Positions 38,001-46,650 of a DNA stretch of 64,000 nt are shown one piece after another. The stretch spans positions 930,001 to 994,000 of the forward strand of contig NW_024104162.1 of NCBI RefSeq assembly GCF_003945595.2, in the 5' to 3' direction. The notes beneath the pieces are model-generated. The model searched no databases and was not told the origin of the DNA. It worked only from the letters and a program-made list of their open reading frames with translations. The translations under genes were made by a program, and so were the position numbers. Position 1 is the stretch's first letter. Each line of letters starts with the position of its first letter. The DNA is from Pipra filicauda. Its lineage: Eukaryota; Chordata; Aves; Passeriformes; Pipridae.

Positions 38001-41000
38001 TCATGCCCAAACACAGGACATAGCCACAACCCAGCCTGTGGCTCGTGTGGTCCTTTCGCCAGCGACTTGAAACCTGAGGTGCCCTGGAGCGTGATTCTCT
38101 CCAGGTGGCCATTCTAGATCTGACTTCACTCTCTTGCTCCTCTGCAGTGCTGAGCATCGATCGCATGGAGAACCACTCCCATATCCGCCGGCGCTACCCT
38201 CGCTACCACAGCAGCCTCTTCCGGGGCCAGCCCGCCTGGGACCCCCACACCCACGTTGTGCTGCCACTCTCCGTGCTGAGCCCGCCGAAAGCTGAAGGTG
38301 AGCATGCGAGCATCACTCAAGGAACAGCTTGGGTGGGTATGGCTGGCAGGAAGGATGTACAATCACGGAATGGTTCTGGTTGGAAGGGACCTTTAAAGGC
38401 CACCTAGTTTGCAGGTATACCCTGCTGAGACCTGGCTCTTGTCAGGGGTCCACAAGTCACCCCTGATAGCCTGAGCTTCTGGCTTCACCACATCCCAAAG
38501 GCTCCTGATGGCCTTGCAAGTTGTCTTCGGAGCAGCACGTGTGTATGTGTTCTCACCACCCCCTTGTGTGCCTCAGCTGCCCCTACAGCAATGCCCACAC
38601 TGGCTGGGGGCGAAGGGAACTACACTGTGGAGAGCTCCTCCCCAAGGCAGGCGCTGCCAGAGCCTGAGCCCACTCTCACTGTGGTCATTCTCATCATGTA
38701 CCGCACCCTCGGGGGGCTGCTGCCTGCACGCTACCAGGTGGATCGTCGCAGTGTCAGGTACGTCCCCTCCCTGTTGCTCCCACAAGCACTCGTGGAGAGG
38801 GGCTGGCTGGACTCTCTTCTGTTCCCTCCAGCAATTGCCAAGAGTGTCTGCAATGGTGTGGGTTTGGTTCTCAGCCAGGCAGTCCCACAGTGCTCTGCCT
38901 GTTCCCCACCCTGGTGTTGCTCTGTCCCATGTTTCCCAGCCCCTTGATGTGGACCTGTGCACAGCCTATGCAGACCTGTTCCTTGTGAGATGTCAGGACA
39001 GGATGTCTGGGAAGTCCCCAAGGGTCTGTGGGTGCCATGCACAGTGATGGTAGAGCTCTGTTGCTCCTTGCAGGCTCCCCAAGAATCCTGTGATGAACTC
39101 CCCCATCGTGAGTGTGTCTGTATTCAGCAATCACACCTTCCTGCAAGGGCCCCTGGACACCCCTCTTGTGCTGGAATTTTACCTGCTGGAGACAGCCAAC
39201 AGGAGTAAACCTCTCTGTGTCCAGTGGAACCACTCCAACCCGTGAGTCGAGCATGGCTGGGCCGCTCTCTTTGAGCTGCTTTCCCCAGACACCTCCTCAT
39301 TCCCCAGGTTTCCTTGGTTGTAACAGTCCGTGTACCTGGGCAGCACTGGGATGTGGGGGATTTCCACTCTCTCCTGGTGGGGTTCCCTGCTGGGAGGGCA
39401 CAGCAGAGTCATTTAGGTTGGAAAAGCCCTCTACGACCACTGAGTCCAATGTTAACCCTGCACTCTTCAGCCCACCACTAACCCATGTCCCTGAGTGCCA
39501 CATCCACACTCTGGCTCCAGTAGTTAAGCTGTAGGAGTGCAGTTGTATCTGCTGGCAGAAGAGCCTTGCCAGTCACCCATCTTCTCTGCAGTTCCTCCCC
39601 CACACACCACACTCATCTGTCTTCTCTCCTAAGTGCACTTTGCTTTTTGGTGGCTGCAGGACCAACCCCTCTGGCTTCTGGACAGCCAGGGACTGCGAGC
39701 TTGTGTACCGAAACACCACGCACGTCCACTGCCAGTGCTCCCAGTTTGGCACCTTTGGGGTTTTGATGGACAGCTCGCACCGAGAGGTAAACTCTGCCCG
39801 TGGGGCTGTGGGCAGTGGTGGAGACTTAAATAATAATAAACAGGCACAGGCAGAAAATTTCTTGTGGGCACAACTAGAGTTTGAGAACTCTGCAAGCATC
39901 CTGTGTCTTCCCCTAACACCACTGTTTGCTTTTGGTTCTCTGCTGCTTCAGCAACTGGAAGGTGACCTGGAGACATTGGCAATTGTCACCTATTCCTTGG
40001 TGTCTCTCTCCTTGGTGTCTCTGCTGTTGACCTTCTCCTTCCTGACCTGCCTCAAAGGCCTCAAGTCCAACACCCGTGGCATCCACTCCAACATATCAGT
40101 CACCCTCTTCTTCTCTGAGCTGCTCTTTCTCCTGGGGATCAACCGCACTGAGAACCAGGTCTGTGGTTGAACCAGCATGCCCGTGGGGTGAGGCTGAGGT
40201 GTGGATGATGCCATTAGCATTGGCACAGTGGCACCATCTCTGAGTGGCTTCTGTCTCCCCAGTTTCTTTGCACTGTGATTGCCATCCTCCTCCACTGCTT
40301 CTTCCTCTCCACCTTCGCCTGGCTCTTCGTCCAGGGCCTCCACATCTACCGCATGCAGACCGAAGCCCGCAACGTCAACTTCGGGGCCATGCGTTTCTAC
40401 TATGCCATCGGCTGGGGAGTGCCTGCCATCATCACTGGTAAGAGCTGCTTGTCCTGCAGCCGTGCCAAAACCATTTGTGCTGGTTCTCAGCAGCCTCCTG
40501 ACCACCTGGTATTGCCCAGCTCACCCAGCGTGGAGAGCTGAAGGTGGGTTTGCCATGGACAGCAGTGCTGGCAGCAAGCAGTGCTGGGGTGGTCAGCTGG
40601 GGACCATGTATCAAGGGCTGTTTTCTTGCCTCCTGGGGAGAAGTAATTTCTCAGCACACCTCCCCATGGCTTATCCCAGGACTTGTAGCTGAGGTCTCCT
40701 GCTTTCCTAAGCCTGCATGCTTGGGTGACCTGTTGCTGGCAGTGAGTGCCTGCTGGGCTGGGCTGTATCAGGGATACCTGGGGAAAAGGAAATAAAGGCC
40801 CTTAGTGCTGGGGTTCGCAGTCCTGGCTCTTTCCCTGTGGTGGGGAAGCCTGTGCACAGGGCAAGGAGCAGGGAGAGAGCCTCTTCACTGCCTTCAGTGC
40901 TGCAATGGGATTGATATGGCTCGGACGAGTCCAAGGCTGCTGGGTCTGGACCTGACCTCTCCCTTCCTCTTGCAGGGCTGGCTGTTGGCCTGGATCCTGA

Positions 41001-44000
41001 GGGCTATGGGAACCCTGATTTCTGCTGGATTTCCATTCATGATAAGCTGGTCTGGAGCTTTGCAGGCCCCATTACTGTCGTCATTGTGGTAAAACCCTGT
41101 CCTGTTTCACCCACAACCCTCTCCTGCCTCCCTTCTCCGCACCATGGGCACTTGCTCCTCCTTGGCTGCCCACTGCCTGCCCCATTCTATGTACCCACCC
41201 CTCCCTCAGTTAGAGGCCTTCTTTTTGTCCCTCCTCACTCCAGTCAAATCTGGGGGAGGCCATGGCTTGGGCATGAAGGGGAAAGGAGGGGATGTTTACA
41301 TGGGCCTGGTGGACCTGGAGTCTGCCCATGTTCTGCACTGGGGAAGTCAGGTCAGAGCCAGCCCTTGGCACAGCTTCTAATCGGTGCCAACGCTTTCAGA
41401 TGAATGGGGTCATGTTCCTGCTTGTGGCCAAGATGTCCTGTTCCCCAGGCCAAAAGGAGACCAAGAAGAAATCGGTTCTGTGAGTATTAGTGGCCAAACT
41501 CCCAGCAGAGCTCCGACAGCTCGTGGTTTTTAGCATTTTCAGTGACCATCCTCCTTCTTCCACCATCACAGAGGGCCCCTCTGTGCATCAGTGTCAGCCT
41601 CGCAGCCACTCTCCTCTCCCACACCTGCCAGCCACATTAACCCTTCCTAAATTTTGTCCTTTCCTCTTGTTCCTACGTCCTCATCTCCACACTGACCCAC
41701 CAACTGGTCCTCCTTCACCACCTGCCCTCACAGCCACCCCATGTGTCTGCTTGGATTCAACACTTCACCCTTGTCAGCTACCAGCACCTGCTTCTTCCTC
41801 TCCTACATGCTCCTGAGGACCTTTTCCCACTCCCTTCTGAGCCAGCCCTGGAACATGGTTCAGCTTTCTGTGGCTCCAAATGACCTGTGTTTGCCATGTG
41901 TGATCCAGAAGGGAAGGCCTGGGAGTTGGCAGGAGCTGGACTGCTTTGCAGGGATGTGCCCACAGTGCTGGGAATGACAGGGAGGGCTGGAGAGGATTGC
42001 TTTCCCCTCTGGATCTCTGTCTGTGAGCACTAGACTGTAGATTAACAGTACGCACTAACCTCTTGGTGTGTGTCTGTGTGCCTGTCTGTCTGTCTGTCTC
42101 TCTCTCTCCAGCATGACGTTACGGAGCTCCTTTGTTCTGCTTCTAGTTATTAGCACTACCTGGCTCTTTGGCCTCTTGGCTGTCAACAACAGTGTCCTGG
42201 CTTTCCACTACCTCTACACTGTCCTCTGCAGCCTCCAGGTAACTGCCCAGCCTCTGCTGGGGAGGGCGTGGGTCAGCCCAGGAGAGCGTCCCTGTGGTCC
42301 CCACAACCATCTGTGGAGAGTGGGTGGCCTGCGCTGAGCTCCCAGCATCTTGCTGTGCTCCTTGTCCCTTCTGCTGTCACCACTGTGACACTGTGACTGG
42401 CAGTGAGTGACTCCTACCAGTCCTTGCTGCTGTGCCTCTGGTGAGTAGGAGGTGGCTGCAAGGTGTTTGGTTCAGAGGTGACATCCAAGGGGATAGCAAG
42501 GCCCATCTTTGGAGGGAAGGTACCTCCATGCTCTCAGAGGGCAGAGCAAGAGGACAGCGTGCAGCAGAAGTGTTGGACACCCAAAATCAGACCCGCGGCA
42601 GCACCTTGCCAACCTCCTGGTACCACTGTGGCTGGTGTTGCTGCAGGGGACCCTGCCATCTGCTCCTTGGCTACTGCCAGCCAGGAGGACACCCCACCCT
42701 TTCCTCTCTCACCCATGGCCACCATGGGTGGTACCTCTGATCAGCTTTGGGGCATCTTTGGTGCATCCCAGTCCTGGTGGCCGCCAGAGCCAATGTGCTG
42801 GGCTCCTGAGGAGCCAGGGATTGTCCCTCCACTGGTGCTGTGGGCAAGCGGGTCAGCTGGCAATGAGGGGCTGTCTCTCAGGGCATCTCTCCCCACAGGG
42901 CCTGGCTGTGCTGGTTCTGTTCTGTGTGCTAAATGAGGAGGTGTGGGAGGCCTGGAAGCTAGCCTGCCTCGGCAAGAAAGGGCAGAGCGAGGAGGCCACG
43001 AGGAGCACGCAGGTGGGCGAGGGCAGAGCAGCCCAGGGCTCTGGGGTCAGGCTGCATGTCTGGGACTGGAGCTGACAGGCATGTCCCCACTTCCCCATGG
43101 CAGCTGCCATAGCAACTCCTTAACATACCCTCTCCCTGCCCTTCCCAGGGCCCCAGTGCCTACAACAACACAGCGCTGTTTGAGGAGAGTGGGCTCATCC
43201 GCATCACCCTGGGGGCCTCCACAGTCTCCTCGGTGAGCAGCGTGCGCTCTGCCCGCACTCACTCCAGCCAGCGGGCGTACCTCAGGTAGGGAGCGGGGCT
43301 CTGGGGGGCCACAGTGCCCGGGCAGACAGAGGCTCCTGACCATTTGGGCCTCCTGTGTTTCAGAGACAACGTGACGGCACGTCAGGGCTCGGTCCTGGAT
43401 CACAGCCTGTTGGCTCATGCTGGACCCACGGACATCGACGTGGCCATGTTCCACCGTGATGCTGGGGGAGGTAAGACTCAGCCCTGTGCCTGGATTTGGG
43501 GCCAACTCTGTGCATCCTAAATTAACTCCTGGCTTAAGGAAATTCTTCCCAGTGCAGGCTCTGGCTATATGGTTACACCCTCCACCCCATGCTCAACTGT
43601 GACTTCCAAACACTGGATAGGAGGGAAAGGCAGCTACTGTGTCATTTAGCACAGCCTCCTCCTGGACAGATAGCAAAGGGCATAGCCAAGCCCCAAGGGG
43701 CTAGAGATGGAGAAAGCAAGAGAGAGAACATTGGCTGTTGCGGGATCTGTGGGAATACTGGGCTGTCCAGGACAGTACAGACATTTGACTCACTGGAGTG
43801 AGACCAGCAGGAGCCACCCTCGCAGCTGGGGCATGGAGCAAACAAGCAGAGGCTGAGGGAGGTGGGTTTGCTCAGCCTGGAGGAGGAGGCAGAGGGGATC
43901 ATATGGCTGTTTGCAGCTGCCTTACAGGGAGGTGCAGTGAGAGGGAGCCAGGCTCCTCGTGGGTACCTGGTGATAGGGTCAGGGCAGCTGGCACAGGCTG

Positions 44001-46650
44001 CTGCTGAGGGAAAGGCAGTGAGGGGTAAGTCACTCTCATAAGTGTGGTCAGCTCTAGGGTATTGCCACCTTCCTGGCACTGCCACGAGAAGGCTCTCTCA
44101 CCTTCATTCCAAACATCTCCCTGACACACACTGTGCTCCTGCAGACCAGGACTCGGACTCTGACAGTGACCTGTCTCTGGATGAAGAGCGCAGCCTCTCC
44201 ATCCCATCCTCGGAGAGCGAGGAGAATGTACGCCTGCGGGGCCGCTTCCAGCGCCAGTTCAAGCGGGCGGCACACAGCGAACGCCTCCTCACTAACCCTG
44301 CCAACACCACTCCCAAAGGCAAGTCCCAGGGCTTTGGCAGGGAAAGGGATGAGCTCAGGTCCCTGGGGGACAGGCCATGTCTTGTGATGGCTCAATTGCT
44401 GCTCAAGGAAATATTCTCTCCCTCTTCCCTGGGGCCTGTTTTGCTGCATCCTTCAGATGTGGACGGCAATGACCTCATGTCATATTGGCCGGCTCTGGGC
44501 GAGTGTGAGGTTCACCCCTGCTCCCTGCAGAAGTGGGGCTCCGAGCGGAAGCTGGGATTTGACATCAACAAGGATGCAGCCAACAATAATCAGCCAGACC
44601 TGGCTTTGACCAGTGGGGATGAGAACTCCCTCACCCAGACCCAACGGCAGAGAAAAGGTAACAGCCTGGAGCAAGCGGGCAAGGGTGGCCTTGCCTGTGT
44701 CAGGATGACTTGGCCTGACAGCATCAGATCCATCTGGCTGTGCCCTTGGGGAGGTATGGCTTATCTCCCTGGTTTTCCTGCTCTTTTTGCTTTTGTGCGA
44801 AGATTTGACTTCTCTTTCTGTCTGGTGCAGGGATTTTGAAGAACCGTCTCCAGTACCCACCGACTCTCCAGGGCCTGCCATCCGTTGGCAGGATGACCAA
44901 CGAGCTGACGTGGTACAAGACCTCCACGCTGGGTCACAGGGCTGTCCCTGCTGCCTCCTATGGCAGGATTTACTCTGGAGCTGGCAGCCTGTCGCAGCCA
45001 GCCAGCCGGTACTCGTCACGGGAGCAGCTTGACATGCTGATGAGGAGACAGATGTCCCGGGAGCAGCTGAGCAGACACAACTCAGGAGAGTGCTTGGAAG
45101 CTGTGCCCAGTCGGCATGGGTCCAGGGAGGAGCTGGACACTATCCCCAGCAGGCATGGGTCTACTGAACACCTGGAAAGTATCCCAAGCAGACATGCATC
45201 TAGGGAAAACTTGGATCTACTCACTGCTAGACCCAGTCAGAGAGATCATGGGAACACGTTGCCTCGGAGACAGGGCTCCAGAGACTGCCTTGACACTTTA
45301 CCCTGCAGATTTGGGTCAAGAGAGCAGCTAGACTGTGGGCCAGTAAGAGAAGTCTCTAGAGAGTGGCTAAACACATTGCCAAGTAGGCAAGTGTCCAGAG
45401 ACCGAATAGACATGTTACCAAGTCGAGATACTTCTCGAGAGCAATTGGATTTACTTTCTAGAAAACAGCCTTCAAGGGACCTGCTAGCATCAGCTAGACA
45501 AGCTTCAAGGGAGCAGCTGGACTTTCTATCCAGAAGATCTAATTCCAGAGAGCCTCTGGACACAGTGCCTAGCAGGCAGCCCTCACAGGACAACCTGGGA
45601 AGTCTCTCTCGGAGGCAGCTGTCTAGGGAAAGCCTAGAGCCGCTGTCGAGGAGACACCCTTCTAGGGAGAACCTGGAGGCCATTCCCAGCCGACATCCTT
45701 CCACTGAACAGTTAGATATCCTTTCTTCTATCCTTGCTTCTTTTAACTCCTCCGTCCTGTCCTCAGTGCAATCTTCCAGCACGCCTTCAGGCCCCCAGAC
45801 CACTGCCACCCCCTCTGCCTTGCAGACCTCAACACCCTCTGCAATGTGTCCCTCGACGCCTCGCTCTGCCACCTCCCACAGCATTTCGGAGCTGTCACCA
45901 GACTCAGAGTAAGTGTGTTCCTTCCTTCCTCAGCCAGCTCTTGTGCATTCCTCAGCTGATCTTGTGCATTGTCCACCTGCTTGGCTTCTTCCCGAAAGGG
46001 GTTTGGTTTGGAGGGAGAGGGCTGTATAAGGGTGAGTCCCCAGGGTGAACGGCAGGTGTCTCCTGGTCCTGAACAGTGACTGGGCAGGGAGAAGCTTCGG
46101 GTGTGACAGCTCTGGGTGTTTGCAGTGCAGCACGGGCAGGAACATCTGTGTATGTGAGTCTGCCCACTCTGCCAGAGACAATGGCCCTTGCTTGTGGTCT
46201 GTGGGGATTTGGGGACGATGCTCTGTGCAGCCAGGCTGGCCTCATGGCTGGTCCCCTTGGTCAATGCTGGCTCAAAGTCCCAGTGAGTGGATGTATGCAA
46301 GGGCCAGGCTGGCTGGAGAGGAGGGAGCCCAAATCCTAGCGGAGCTCTGCCTGCCCCAGCCATGTTTCTCCCCAGGGACCCTGTCCCATTCTGTCATTTC
46401 TTCCCCTCCAGCTCTGCTCCCTGCTGGTACTGCTGCTACCACACCCCACCCCACCTCATCCCTCCTTTCCTCTTCCCTGAACTCAGGGACTTGGATACAG
46501 TTGTTCCTGCCCTGACATGGGAGTGAGTCTCTGCCCTGTCCCCATCTGGCTTAGCAGGGGAAGGATGCTGGAGCCCAGGGGAGATGCCATGTCTTAATGC
46601 TGTTTTTCTTTCCTCTGAGAAGAATAATGAGAAGCGAGGGCCATTCCTGA
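16991..46650 (+). CDS. CELSR3: CELSR3, cadherin EGF LAG seven-pass G-type receptor 3 (35 exons)
   Basis: Complete Flamingo-class adhesion GPCR, 3,152 residues; the human protein is about 3,312. Exons: 16991-20099, 26173-26805, 28306-28528, 28891-29006, 29396-29484, 29865-30022, 30219-30382, 30842-30967, 31144-31313, 31522-31707, 31855-31965, 32222-32390, 32643-32784, 32953-33073, 33392-33575, 33669-33770, 35980-36074, 36781-36990, 37464-37647, 38148-38297, 38577-38757, 39074-39241, 39660-39786, 39952-40158, 40263-40437, 40976-41088, 41400-41479, 42112-42238, 42899-43012, 43149-43285, 43364-43470, 44145-44318, 44457-44657, 44831-45908, 46623-46650. All phases agree; one intron is GC-AG. Domain order is signal, nine cadherin repeats, EGF and laminin-G modules, laminin-EGF, HormR, GAIN/GPS, seven helices and a long cytoplasmic tail. 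The family acts at neuronal membranes with Frizzled-3 in axon guidance and planar polarity. CELSR3 rather than CELSR1/2 rests on tail and GPS similarity and on synteny with NCKIPSD, SLC26A6 and UQCRC1. Confidence 0.97.
23205..23290. promoter_or_regulatory. Candidate POU/homeodomain site cluster in intron 1
   Basis: ATGAATATTCA at 23211-23221 resembles the palindromic POU dimer element. GGATTTAATC and GTGATTAAAATG follow within 70 bases, in an otherwise GC-rich intron. Evidence is motif-level only. Confidence 0.25.
25630..25800 (+). other. Purine-rich tract in CELSR3 intron 1
   Basis: About 170 bases are dominated by A and G on the + strand, with many GGAGAG, GAAGG and GAGGAG runs. It may be a low-complexity tract able to adopt unusual structure, or a decayed simple repeat. 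No function is claimed. Confidence 0.6.
26173..28528 (+). CDS. CELSR3: CELSR3 exons 2-3: flamingo box and EGF1-3
   Basis: Exons 26173-26805 and 28306-28528 cover residues 1037-1322. They hold the end of cadherin repeat 9 and the Flamingo-specific region (ENMWQERFLSPLL, FIFNIQNDTDVGGTVLNVSF). Three EGF modules follow: DDNVCLREPCQNYMKC..., INLCYSNPCLNGGICT... and RCVPGVCRNGGTCT.... Exon 3 ends inside the first laminin-G domain (FVMFRGLRQRFHFTLALS). Confidence 0.95.
26806..28305 (+). other. CELSR3 intron 2
   Basis: Phase 1 intron of 1.5 kb. It holds the palindromic GGTAATTAACC at 27494-27504 and GGGTTAATGAG at 27540-27550 inside an AT-richer patch at about 27480-27570. No exon is supported. Confidence 0.7.
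28891..30382 (+). CDS. CELSR3: CELSR3 exons 4-7: laminin-G domain 1
   Basis: Exons 28891-29006, 29396-29484, 29865-30022 and 30219-30382 (residues about 1323-1497) complete laminin-G 1, which starts at the end of exon 3. Landmarks are SGLLLYNGRLNERHDF, DGQWHTLQLRYYNK, EIGNYSCAA and the closing block SLDLTGPLLLGGVPNLPENF. Intron 4-5 (29007-29395) and intron 5-6 (29485-29864) hold nothing recognisable. Confidence 0.95.
30842..30967 (+). CDS. CELSR3: CELSR3 exon 8: EGF4
   Basis: Residues about 1498-1539 form one EGF module with six cysteines (CHAKHTFCDSNPCKNGGTC, then YSCLCPVGFGGKDC). It separates the two laminin-G domains. The preceding intron (30383-30841) shows no feature. Confidence 0.95.
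31144..32390 (+). CDS. CELSR3: CELSR3 exons 9-12: laminin-G domain 2 and start of EGF5
   Basis: Exons 31144-31313, 31522-31707, 31855-31965 and 32222-32390 (residues about 1540-1751). Landmarks are VPWYLGLAFRTRQMDGVLLQ, LLLDQLQLSDGKWHDL and LKVKHLHVGGVLGSGEVQ. Exon 12 then opens EGF5 (PCDSNPCPANSICKDEWQ), which finishes in exon 13. Confidence 0.95.
32643..33575 (+). CDS. CELSR3: CELSR3 exons 13-15: EGF6 and laminin-type EGF
   Basis: Exons 32643-32784, 32953-33073 and 33392-33575 (residues about 1752-1900). Exon 13 ends EGF5 and encodes EGF6 (CHLNPCKNKSVCRRKPG... to FFGQYCEHR). Exons 14-15 encode the Cys-rich laminin-EGF module (GPCNCDANKGFDPDC, CLPCDCYPVGSTSRSC, GRQCNSCDSPFAEV). Confidence 0.95.
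33669..36074 (+). CDS. CELSR3: CELSR3 exons 16-17: hormone-receptor (HormR) domain
   Basis: Exons 33669-33770 and 35980-36074 (residues about 1901-1966). Landmarks are YDGCPKSLKAGVWWPQTKFG, RHCDEEKGWLEPDLFNCTSP and FKEL. This is the HormR module found N-terminal to the GAIN domain in adhesion GPCRs. The 2.2 kb intron between them (33771-35979) is unusually long for this half of the gene and holds no supported exon. Confidence 0.95.
36781..39241 (+). CDS. CELSR3: CELSR3 exons 18-22: GAIN domain
   Basis: Exons 36781-36990, 37464-37647, 38148-38297, 38577-38757 and 39074-39241 (residues about 1967-2263). Landmarks are NDVHIAFRLLSRLMAFE, TATQDAHFNENLLRAGS, YLNPVGVVTPNIMLSIDRME, RYPRYHSSLFRGQ and VVILIMYRTLGGLLP. 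These form the GAIN fold that presents the GPS. Exon 21 has a second in-frame acceptor 12 bases downstream (start 38589), which would drop four residues. Confidence 0.95.
37160..37276 (+). mobile_element. CR1-like LINE fragment (weak)
   Basis: A stretch including CTCAGCCTGGGAAGG and TCTTATTGCTGCCTGCAAGT resembles the internal part of avian CR1 3' ends in sense orientation. It is diverged. It lies in the intron between exons 18 and 19. Confidence 0.4.
38359..38412 (-). mobile_element. CR1 LINE 3' end fragment
   Basis: AATCACGGAATGGTTCTGG, then TTGGAAGGGACCTTTAAAGG and CACCTAG match the well-known avian CR1 3' terminus read in antisense. It lies in the intron between exons 20 and 21. It is a main reason for calling the source a bird. 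Confidence 0.8.
39407..39520 (-). mobile_element. CR1 LINE 3' fragment (second subtype)
   Basis: GTCATTTAGGTTGGAAAAG, then GACCACTGAGTCCAATG, AACCCATGTCCCTGAGTGCC and ACATCCACAC follow the avian CR1 3' consensus in antisense. It lies in the intron between exons 22 and 23. Confidence 0.8.
39660..39786 (+). CDS. CELSR3: CELSR3 exon 23: GPS region
   Basis: Residues about 2264-2306: SGFWTARDCELVYRN..., CQCSQFGTFGVLMD. The Trp and paired Cys of the GPCR proteolysis site are present. The usual cleavage tripeptide His-Leu-Ser/Thr is replaced by Gln-Phe-Gly, so autoproteolysis is unlikely. As I recall, human CELSR3 is also atypical here. Confidence 0.9.
39952..43012 (+). CDS. CELSR3: CELSR3 exons 24-29: seven-helix membrane domain
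   Basis: Exons 39952-40158, 40263-40437, 40976-41088, 41400-41479, 42112-42238 and 42899-43012 (residues about 2307-2578). Hydrophobic helices are clear: LAIVTYSLVSLSLVSLLLTF (first), a second in LFFSELLFLLGI, ILLHCFFLSTFAWLFVQGLH (third), the fourth near GWGVPAIITGLAVGL, then FAGPITVVIVMNGVMFLL, SFVLLLVISTTWLFGLLAV and LAVLVLFCVLN. This is the adhesion-GPCR (class B2) pattern. Exon 28 is preceded by a TGTC/TC-rich microsatellite that serves as its polypyrimidine tract. Confidence 0.95.
42066..42109 (+). repeat. TGTC/TC microsatellite at the exon 28 acceptor
   Basis: A run of TGTG, then TGTC units, then TC units ends directly at the CAG acceptor of exon 28. Length changes here would alter the polypyrimidine tract of a constitutive transmembrane exon. 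Confidence 0.85.
43149..44657 (+). CDS. CELSR3: CELSR3 exons 30-33: proximal cytoplasmic tail
   Basis: Exons 43149-43285, 43364-43470, 44145-44318 and 44457-44657 (residues about 2579-2784). The conserved blocks are YNNTALFEESGLIRITLGAS, GPTDIDVAMFHRDAG, an acidic/Ser stretch DSDSDSDLSLDEERSLSIPSS split here for length, and DVDGNDLMSYWPALGECE. Exon 32 ends AAAG followed by GCAAGT, a GC donor. The 138-base intron after it has no in-frame stop. Confidence 0.93.
43845..44010 (+). mobile_element. CR1 LINE fragment, sense orientation
   Basis: GGCTGAGGGAGGTGGGTTTG, CTCAGCCTGGAGGAGGAGGC, a TGGCTGTTTGCAGCTGCCTT-like block and GTGATAGGGTCAGGGC follow the CR1 region upstream of the 3' end. It lies in the intron between exons 31 and 32. 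Confidence 0.65.
44831..45908 (+). CDS. CELSR3: CELSR3 exon 34: repeat-bearing distal tail
   Basis: A 1,078-base exon encodes residues about 2785-3143. It starts with ILKNRLQYPP and GRIYSGAGSLSQPASRYSSR-like sequence. Nineteen units of about 13 residues follow (2844-3084), then a Ser/Thr/Pro-rich block and SHSISELSPDSE. The exon ends in a split Glu codon at GTAAGT. If the last intron were retained, the next codon would be TAA (45910-45912), giving a protein eight residues shorter. Confidence 0.93.
45007..45729 (+). repeat. CELSR3: Coding tandem array, 19 x ~39 bp (13 aa) in CELSR3 tail
   Basis: Consecutive units begin R-x-x-S: RYSSREQLDMLMR, RQMSREQLS, RHNSGECLEAVPS, RHGSREELDTIPS and so on to RHPSTEQLDILSS. 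Seventeen units are exactly 13 residues, one is 9 and one is 11; they total 241 codons with no gaps. The consensus is R-x-x-S-R-E-x-L-D-x-[LIV]-P-S. Seventeen of the 19 carry the R-x-x-S core. Nucleotide units are diverged, so the array is old rather than a recent expansion. Confidence 0.92.
46623..46650 (+). CDS. CELSR3: CELSR3 exon 35: terminal nine codons and stop
   Basis: The exon completes the split Glu codon and adds IMRSEGHS then TGA (46648-46650). It ends like human CELSR3, which I recall as RSEGHS, and has the same spacing after SPDSE. The acceptor is GAGAAG: splicing after AAG gives the human length, and splicing after GAG would add one Arg. Confidence 0.85.

Noticed and set aside
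46480..46530. Possible extra CELSR3 exon bounded by CTCAG and GAGTGAGT
   Set aside because: Direct joining of exon 34 to 46623 already gives the human-like tail length and sequence; nothing is missing that this segment could supply.
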